64,000 nt of DNA from Gambelia wislizenii (taxonomy: Eukaryota; Chordata; Lepidosauria; Squamata; Crotaphytidae), in NCBI GenBank assembly GCA_030847615.1, contig JAUMIR010000001.1:290806187-290870186 (forward strand), written 5' to 3'. This document shows, piece after piece, positions 56,806 through 64,000 of this stretch. Within the stretch, counting starts at the first letter, position 1. Every line of letters starts with the position of its first letter. The notes below the pieces were generated by a model. That model searched no databases. It was not told the DNA's origin and worked only from the letters and a program-made list of their open reading frames with translations. Position numbers and translations under genes: made by a program.

Positions 56806-58804
56806 GGCAGTAGTAGATACATGATTGAAGCCCTATTTGTATTTGGAGATGCTTAATGAGCTATCCTGTGTAGTAGGGACTGACAACATGTGACAGTGTA
56901 CAAGGCAAAGGAAACACATTCTATCAGATTTAGTAGGAAAAAGTTGCTGAATAATAATTTCAGTATTTGAAAGGATGCCCATGTGTCTTCCATAGGTGCC
57001 TGAAAGTGCTGTCATCAAAATGATCTGTGTTACAAAGGAATACAATGCAGTGTATTGCAATACAGTGAGCAAAGCCCTGCTATACAACTTTCCTGTATCT
57101 CTAATATGTTACTCATAGGAACCAGTCAGCATGCACTCTTTTCTGCCCTGCTCCCAGCTGTCAGAAAGGGATAGGTAGTGCCTGGTCTCTTCCTGTACTC
57201 TAGAATGTTACAATGAGCCGTGAACACTGCTCTCTGAAATCATCTGTGAAACAGGATTTTCCTGCATCATGGATGGAATGAAGTATGTACAGTGCTTCCC
57301 TTGAGCTTGGAGAGCTTTACATTAGAGTTACTTGAAGAGCTGTTGAAACTAGCACTAGATTAATGGGTAATATAGATGAATTTAATGCATGCCTATTCTC
57401 CTGCTTCCGGTTATTTCTTCATGTTTTAAGTATCAGCCGTTCAAGCAGTAGTTCTCTATGCTTTCAGTAGATAACATTTAAAATTAAAATGTCATTTTGT
57501 CAACAAAAAAACTACATAGGAGTACTGTCTGATTTCTGCTCTTTTCCAAAGATAGATTATTTTTCTGAAACAGCTTTGGAAATCTCTGCATCATCTGACT
57601 TCCCTGCTTGCTTTGTTTAAATTGGAGCTGTTTCTTTGAGACTCCTTGTAGGTATGAATAGAGACTAGAGGTGTTTTCACAGCTGATGAAAATAGTGTTT
57701 TTAGTGCAGAGTTTTGTCTCTCATGAATATTGGTGTGAGACACGCAGCAATTTCTCAAATATAGATTTGAATTTGAATTACAAAAAAACAGATCTAAGCT
57801 TCAGTTGTGAAAACATAGGTTTGTGTACATTCTGCACAGTTGGCATCTCTAGAGCTGATGGAGAAACTTGATTAGGGATTTTAAGTCATTTGTGGGAATT
57901 GAGGTTTCACTATTCTCAGATTTCTTTAAATGAAAGCCTGATGACAACATGTAGCTAGGATAAAAGTAGATTTACAAAAAATAACACCTGTAGAATATGG
58001 CTTGAATCAGAGTTGCTTACACGACAACCTGTTTTGTGAGGTGTTCTTTTTTCTCCCCCTGATCTCACCTTTGCAAAGTAACAGTTTCTCTGCTGCATGT
58101 TGTTACATTTTGATGAGTGTAACGTTTATCTCACCAGCCTAAGCAGATTTACATAGTTTGCTGCTTTCAAGCAGATTAACTGGGTGTAGCTGCATGTGAG
58201 GAATTTAACACTGATTTAGTGCTCAGCCTTGTTTAGAGACTGACATGCAAAGCTGTTGAAAAATATTTGTGTGCAGGTTTGTTCCTAGTAGGGTTGTATC
58301 ATACATTCTGGTTTCTGCAGAAATCCTAACAAACTTTGTTATCCAGAACTTGTGGGAAAAATCTTTTATAATATACAGAATGTTAAAATGTGAAGAACCT
58401 CACAGGCATGCTTTGAATGTAAAATGTTTTGTTACTCTTAGTCAAACTGGAACTTGTAAAAGCATGTGTACACAGTTGTCTTCTGGATTAACATTTTAGG
58501 CATCAGTCCACAACTCATTTGCTCAGGAATAATCCTATTAGAAGTGGGACTGCTGGTGGTGAAAGTGTAAATTTCCTGCATAGAAAGTAGATCCAGGCAG
58601 AAAATTTTCACCAAAAGTATGTGGTAATTTTACAGACGTTTCTGTTCTTGTATATGGGCATACTCACAATTATGGCCGGTTGTAGTTTGCCATGTCGGTA
58701 CATGTGTGAAATACATGTGTGTAAAATGCATGCTGATCTTGTGCCCTTTTTTACATATCTGTGTCAGCAAACTGCAGCTTATGATGCCAGTCACTCAGAG
58801 CCTA

Positions 58805-59008
58805 ATCCACACTACATATATAACCCAGTTTGAAACTGGATTATTTGCCATGGCTCCTTCCTATTGGATCCTGGGATTTGTAGTTTTACAAAGTCTTTAG
58901 CCTGCTCTGCCAAAGAGGGCTTCACCAAATTACAAACCCCAGGATTCTATAGGAAGGAGCCATGGCAAATAATTCAGTTGCAAATTGGATTATTTGTGTA
59001 GTGTGGAT
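58805..59008. mobile_element. Palindromic MITE, hAT-like
   Basis: ATCCACACTACATATATAAC at the left and ATTTGTGTAGTGTGGAT at the right are inverted. Inner arms GCCATGGCTCCTTCCTATTG, GGATTTGTAGTTTTAC and AATTACAAACCCCAGGATTC also pair. Related in layout to 11770. Confidence 0.7.
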
Positions 59009-59210
59009 GCACCCCATGTCCTCAGGTTATTTTCTCTGATCAGAAATGTATCCGAATGTTTTATCCCAAACCCATTTGAGCTGGACAGATGAAGATGCTT
59101 TAGGCCAGTGATGGCGAACCTATGACACGCATGTCAGCACTGACACGCGTAGCCATTTTTGATGACACGCGGCCATAGGCCTCCTCCCCCCCCACCCACA
59201 ACCTCTCCAC

Positions 59211-59430
59211 CCTCCCTAAAGTGGTGATTCAAAGCCCCGGTTGCCACTTTCCTCCAGCCCCCCACCCTCCCTAAAGTGATCAGGGCTTTGAAGCACCGGT
59301 TGCCACTTTCCTTCCCCTTCCCCCTCCCTAAAGTGGCAGTCCCACCTTCCTCACCCCTCCCACCCTCCCCAAAGTGGAAATCCGTGAATATGCAGAACCG
59401 TGAATGTGAAACTCGCAAGTGTGGAGGGAC
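59211..59430. mobile_element. Tigger-like remnant with internal tandem repeat, inside the hAT
   Basis: Three to four units opening CCCTCC(C)TAAAGTGG, two of them with CCGGTTGCCACTTTCC, precede AATCCGTGAATATG and a right end CAAGTGTGGAGGGACAAATG, the Tigger-like terminus. The left terminus was not found. Confidence 0.55.
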
Positions 59431-59533
59431 AAATGTTAGTCACAAATGTTTCATCCTCACCTATTAGACACTCTGTGGAGGGACAAAAGTAGTCGCAAAT
59501 GTTTCATCCTCACCTATTAGACTCTCTATGCCA
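59419..59533. repeat. Two-copy tandem duplication of about 56 bp
   Basis: GTGGAGGGACAAATGTTAGT and GTGGAGGGACAAAAGTAGTC each precede CAAATGTTTCATCCTCACCT, ATTAGAC and CTCT. The unit spans the junction of the Tigger-like end with hAT sequence, so the duplication postdates that insertion. Confidence 0.8.
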
Positions 59534-60127
59534 GAGGTATATAGGCCAAAACAACAGAAGTCCGGCACAGACGTCTAGTTCTGGGACTTCCGGTTAAGCT
59601 GGGATCTTTGCCCTCACTTCCGCCAGCAGAGATAATGTTTTTTCCTCAAAGTGACACACCACCTGAGTTATGCTCAGTTTTTTTGGCGAAGTTTGACACA
59701 CCAAGCTCAAAAGGTTGCCCATCACTGCTTTAGGCTGAGTCAGACTCCTTGTTCCAGTACTAGTTCTGTTTACACTAAATGACAATGTGGTAATTCTTAA
59801 GTTGGAAAGGGAGAGAGATTTCAGGCTGAAGTATTTCCTGGATGTTAAAACTGACGTTCTTTGAACTGCTAACTCTGAACCAGGTTTATTAAACATTTGC
59901 CACTGAGCTATTGGCTCTCTTTATTCCTGCCATAAACTGTGTTGTTCTATAGTTGATAGTAATTTCACTTGGTCTTGTTAAATAGTATATCTCTAATATG
60001 ATTGCACCAAAATCTAACGTTTGTAGATATTCTTAAGTTTCTCTATATGTGTAGCACCAGTTATTTTTGAGCAAGAGCAAAACACAGCATGTATTTTTAT
60101 TGGCTATAATATATTGTCGATATACTG

Positions 60128-60480
60128 TTCCCAGTTTCTATGTATGGTTCTGAAAGCAGGACAGTGAAGAAAGCTTACAGGAAGACTATCAACTCATTTG
60201 AAATACGTACTACGGGTAGACTGGATTGCCAAAAAGACAAATAAATATGTCTGAGAACAAATCAAGCCTGTAGTCTCACTAGAAACCAAAATATCTAAAC
60301 TGAGACTATTGTACTTTGGACATATAATGACTTGACGCTTTCAAAAAAATGATAATGCTTGGTAAAGTTGAAGTCAGTAGGAAAAGAGGAAGTCAGTGGA
60401 TAGACTCAGTCAAGGAAGCCACAGCCCTGAGCTTGCAAGACCTGAGCAGGGCTACTAATAACAGGGTGCCTTAGATGGCA
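60128..60480 (+). pseudogene. BovB/RTE LINE C-terminal fragment
   Basis: Readable in pieces across several stops and shifts: YGSESWTVKKAYRKTINSFE near the start, VSLETKISKLRL in the middle with a YFGHIM segment, and KRKSVDRLSQ towards the end. This order matches the RTE/BovB tail after the reverse transcriptase. Old and inactive. Confidence 0.75.
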
Positions 60481-61984
60481 ATTAACAACAACAGCAATAT
60501 ATTGGTGAGGAAATAAACTCTAAGGAGCCTGTGAGTATGAAAAGACAATTACTGTAAAGGCTGGTTAAGCACATACCATAAGCCTGTTTACCATGCTAAA
60601 GCAACATCTTTGCAACAGTGTTACAGCTGGAACAGGTAACCCTCAGTTCTTGGCAGGACATTCATGATGGGTTTTGTGTATGCATGTTTGCTGTAAGTAG
60701 TATTAATAGTCTTGTCTTCTAGTTGCCGTTATACATCAGTGCTTGCTTTATTAAAAAAATTACACTGCTTCTCTTCTTTGAAATTCTCAGTGTTTCAGGT
60801 AGATTCTTATTTGTCATTCTGTTCAACAGAATCTCACTGTTGTTTTCTTCTATGAGCTTCTGCCAGAAGCATAAATGTCTTTATTGTGGAATATTTTTGA
60901 CACTACTTTATTCATGCTTTATACGGCACATATTATAACATGTGTGCAAATGTACTTAGAAAGATTGTTTTACTGGCAAGTTGACCAAATTGAGTTGACC
61001 AAATCCCAAAGTTTTGCCAAAGATAGCAATGAAATCCATATATCACATAAGTGCTGTCTGGTAATAAACTGTTGGAAAGCAAACGGGGGAAGAAAAGCCA
61101 GAATGAAAATTGCGTACATTTTCAGTTTTTAGAAATGTTTATCTTAAGGCTATAGCCAGGTGGTATTAAACCTGTAGCAGTCAACTCTTTGACCCAGTGG
61201 AGGCTTTTCTTAGTCCAACAGTAAAAGAAGCAAGTTTTAACAAACCCCCTTTCCTATCTGCCGTGCTCTTTGCTATGCCACCTCCTAAGCTTTCCTAGTT
61301 GGTCCACCAAGCCTCTGGAGTAGATCTGCAGGCAAAAATCATCTCCCATCACTTCTGCGAGTAAAAGTATCCTTAGTCAAATAGTATTCTATGATTGGAA
61401 TGACACGACTTGGATGCCACTCCTACAAAATGGCTTAATGTAACCTGCAAGTCATATTTAACAGGGTGTCTTGTTATACAGCCCTATAACTTTCCACAGA
61501 CCAAAATTAAGTCTTGCTAAATTGTACTCCCAAGCATTGACTGCATTCTTAAAAGCACAGCCTGAGTTTACTTTGTAGCTGCTTAGATACATTGATAATA
61601 ATAATTGTTTAATATTATAGCTGCAGTAGAATAACAAAAGGTTGTGGTTTTGGTGGGTTTTTTTATTTGTTTTTTAAGTCAGGATTTAAAAACATCAAAA
61701 TCTTAACTTAGTCTAAGGGCTTCTGAAGACACAGCACATACATGGCTCTATAACATCAGATCTGGTGGAATATGTTCATACATACTCAGTGTTCATTTCT
61801 AGCGGATTAAATTAAAAATAAACAGCCTTGTCTGTTCATTAGGTAAACACTTGATTTATTACCAGTTTTCATCAGAGATTTTGGAAACAGAGTTGAATAT
61901 GAGAGATCTGATACTGGATGTAAGTAGTTGGGTAAACGTGGTGCTAAGTACCAGTGCATTTTTAATAATCCCTCCTGTTGGGGG

Positions 61985-62155
61985 ATGGCCATAGCTCAGT
62001 GGCTGAGTACAGTACAAGCTTTTCATGCAGAATCTTCTGTGTTTATTTCCTGGCATCACCAGTGAAAAGATCAGGACTTCAGAGACAGGAATGATCTCCT
62101 CCTGAGACCCTGGAAAGCTGTTGCCAGTCAAACAAGTGGAGGACAAAAGGTAGAT
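61985..62155 (+). mobile_element. Second type of tRNA-derived SINE
   Basis: GGCCATAGCTCAGTGGCTGA resembles a tRNA A box. CTTTTCATGCAGAATC and a worn B-box region with CCTGGCATCACCAG follow, then GAGACCCTGGAAAGCTGTTG, the body of a common squamate tRNA SINE distinct from the Sauria type. Confidence 0.65.
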
Positions 62156-63786
62156 CAGGCCTTGCAGGCAGATTTAATGTTCTGCAGTACATTAGCAAGT
62201 AGCACACTTTTTCAAATTATATTACTACAAGGAAGAAAGCTGTGGGAAGGCTGGAGAAGGAGTGGGCTTATGGCTGAAAGGGTTGTGATCTCCATTCAGG
62301 TTTGGTATTCAAAACAAATTCTGGGTCTAATTTGTATAGTTGTGTCTCTGATCTTTAGAGTCAGGCTTTGGGTGGATATAGAGTAAATGGTTCTTAACAT
62401 TTTCTGTGTCATGGACCACTTTGAGGAAATCAGGTGGAAGTGAGTGCTGGTGAAATACCACCATGACTATCAGGGAAAGCATTCACTCATAGGAGGTTTC
62501 TGCCTTGCTATCTCAAGCAGCTGTTTCCACTTTACAAGGGAAAGATACTCAAAGGAGAGAATCACAAACTAAAAGCATATTTTCACAGAAATACTTTCCA
62601 AAATATTTTATTCTCTAACAGAAGATGTCTGAGGGTTGAAGCACTTGCTATAGTGAAAGGTTACATTTGATGATTGCATTGTATTGTGGTAAATTTAGCT
62701 GCACCCTGCAGAAGGCTCTCAATTTTCAGTTTCCTGATGCAACAGGAAGGGGAAGGGATGTGCTGCAGACAGCTGAAAGAAGTGGGTGGAGAACCACCAT
62801 TTGTTAATTCAGCAGAAAGTGTAGTGCTGGCAGTTGCTGGCTAGAATAATGCATGCCTTCTACAACAGGTTTAATTAGAGTTTTTTTTTTTTAACACTGC
62901 ATTCATGTTAATGTCTTCTGTTCCCAGACCTACCTATTCAGCCCCAATCAAATACGATCTAGATAAAGCTGGCAAGAAATCAGGGTGTTTTTTTTTAAAA
63001 GTATGTAGTTTATGCTGCTTTTAGAATATTGAAACAAGTTTTGCAGTAAGCACAATACAGCATCTTAGCTGTACCAGTGCAGTCAGTTAATTGGGCTTGG
63101 TCAAGGTGGCAAGTTATTTGACTTCTATATTAACTCACAGGTTTGGCAAAACCATGTTACATTTTAAAAAAAAATATATAAAAAACAAGAAACTCTTTAT
63201 TTCTGTAAAATTTGCAAAAAAATAAAAATAAAAAATAGAGAGCCTTGAAGGAGGTGAACACCAACAAGTACAAAAGCAGCCAGGAGCATCCTCTTATATG
63301 TTATCATACACTGAAGCATCGCCAAGGTTGCTCTTAAAAAAAGAAGTGTGAGAATACAATAACAGGACCTGTTTTGTTTAGTCAAGGGAACCCAGTTTTC
63401 CTTCAGGCTTGGCAGGATTCCCTTCCAAGGGCTCATGCTCACAATACATTCTGGAATATGGATTTGCAGGCTAGTTTCTCTTTACAAGTCAGGTTGCATT
63501 GTGTAAGATCTTGCTTCCAGGGTATCTTATGCACTAAAGCACTGATGTTTAATGTTTTGTTTTGTTTTTTGTGCTAAGAAGAGGATTTATTTTCTTCTGG
63601 CTGACTCCCACCAGCTTGGAGTTTAAGTATTTTGGTATGGTGAGAGATGGAAAATGAAATACCTGAATCATGAGAGAGAAGGGAGAGATTCATCTAGTTT
63701 ACTTTTTGCTACACCCTGTAAAGAAGTACTTGGCGACGTATACAGTATTTATCTTCTCTTGTGTAGCTAGAATTGTACTGAAAATG

Positions 63787-63922
63787 TACAGTTGTCCCTC
63801 TGTATCCGCAGATTTAGTATCCATGGATTTATGTATTCACGGCTTGAAAATATTCTTTAAAAAATTATCATCCAAAAAGCAAATCTTGATTTTGTCCCAG
63901 CGAATATGAAGGGACAAATGTT
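63787..63922. mobile_element. Internally deleted Tigger-like MITE
   Basis: Starts CAGTTGTCCCTCTGTATCC after TA (63787-63788) and ends AATATGAAGGGACAAATG at 63920. Compared with the 213-bp copy at 33305 it lacks about 80 bp between TTGATTTTGTC and CCAGCGAATATG. The right TA is degraded to TT. Confidence 0.82.
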
Positions 63923-64000
63923 TTATCTCTGACAACTAACTCTTTGCATATATTCTAGCAACACTTTGGCTATTTAAAATCATTAGTTGTAGATGTGTTG

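Larger units (their letters stand above)
59098..59735. mobile_element. hAT element with perfect 8-bp duplication
   Basis: CTTTAGGC lies at 59098-59105 and 59728-59735. The 622-bp element starts CAGTGATGGCGAACCTATGA and ends AAAAGGTTGCCCATCACTG, which are inverted. Internal CACGCG-rich and ACTTCCGGTT segments recall Charlie-type hAT elements. No transposase frame remains. Confidence 0.9.
52267..64000 (+). other. Presumed start of intron 1
   Basis: From the donor at 52267 (GTAACG) to the end of the window I see no splice-flanked open frame, so this is best read as the 5' part of a long first intron. The stretches 53400-55190, 56745-58800, 60490-61980 and 62160-63785 hold AT-rich DNA with only microsatellites, such as (TG)n near 53490 and (AC)n near 53798, and no gene I can support. 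Confidence 0.5.

Noticed and set aside
1..64000. A CRISPR array, operon or multi-gene defence system
   Set aside because: No regular repeat-spacer pattern, ribosome-binding sites or clustered long genes. The sequence is a vertebrate repeat landscape.

Overview
The window is vertebrate nuclear DNA, most likely from a squamate reptile and probably an iguanian lizard. This rests on the repeat content: 5S-rRNA-headed and tRNA-headed SINEs sharing one Sauria-type 3' tail, CR1, L2 and BovB/RTE LINE fragments, an L1-clade 3' end, hAT-like MITEs and many short Tigger/pogo-like elements with CAGTTGTCCCTC-type ends and TA target duplications. There is no operon structure, no rRNA or functional tRNA gene, and no CRISPR array. 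Nearly all short open frames are chance frames or remains of retrotransposon proteins.

Positions 1-50,000 are AT-rich intergenic or intronic DNA in which I find no convincing host exon. The content is layered transposons: a long-inverted-repeat element (780-1620), an L1 3' end with a 16-bp target duplication (2632-3430), SINEs, CR1 3' ends (mostly minus strand), MITEs, hAT elements with 8-bp duplications, a nested Tigger pair (30537-31004) and a foldback palindrome (31040-31352). The most elaborate locus is 37044-41732: a tRNA-type SINE split by a minus-strand CR1, which is split by a 1.4-kb composite repeat, which is split by a 1,246-bp Tigger-like element built almost entirely from a GC-rich tandem array. 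A second copy of the composite at 16249-17655 preserves the empty TA site of that last insertion.

Positions about 50,380-53,400 form a strong CpG island and are the only credible host-gene signal. On the plus strand, an open frame with candidate starts at 51964 and 52180 ends at a good splice donor (CAG|GTAACG, exon end 52266). From 52180 it encodes 29 residues, MIFPS, then a Gly/Ser tract, then RAPYRKQ, in phase 0. I could not identify the gene. The rest of the window, 52267-64000, would be the start of its first intron. It holds a SINE split by a 1.3-kb element, a hAT element with a perfect 8-bp duplication, a BovB fragment and another Tigger-like element.

I see no host system spread over several genes. 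What is unusual is transposon architecture: four-level nesting, and a Tigger-like element whose cargo is an array of 47-bp near-palindromes alternating with G-runs.
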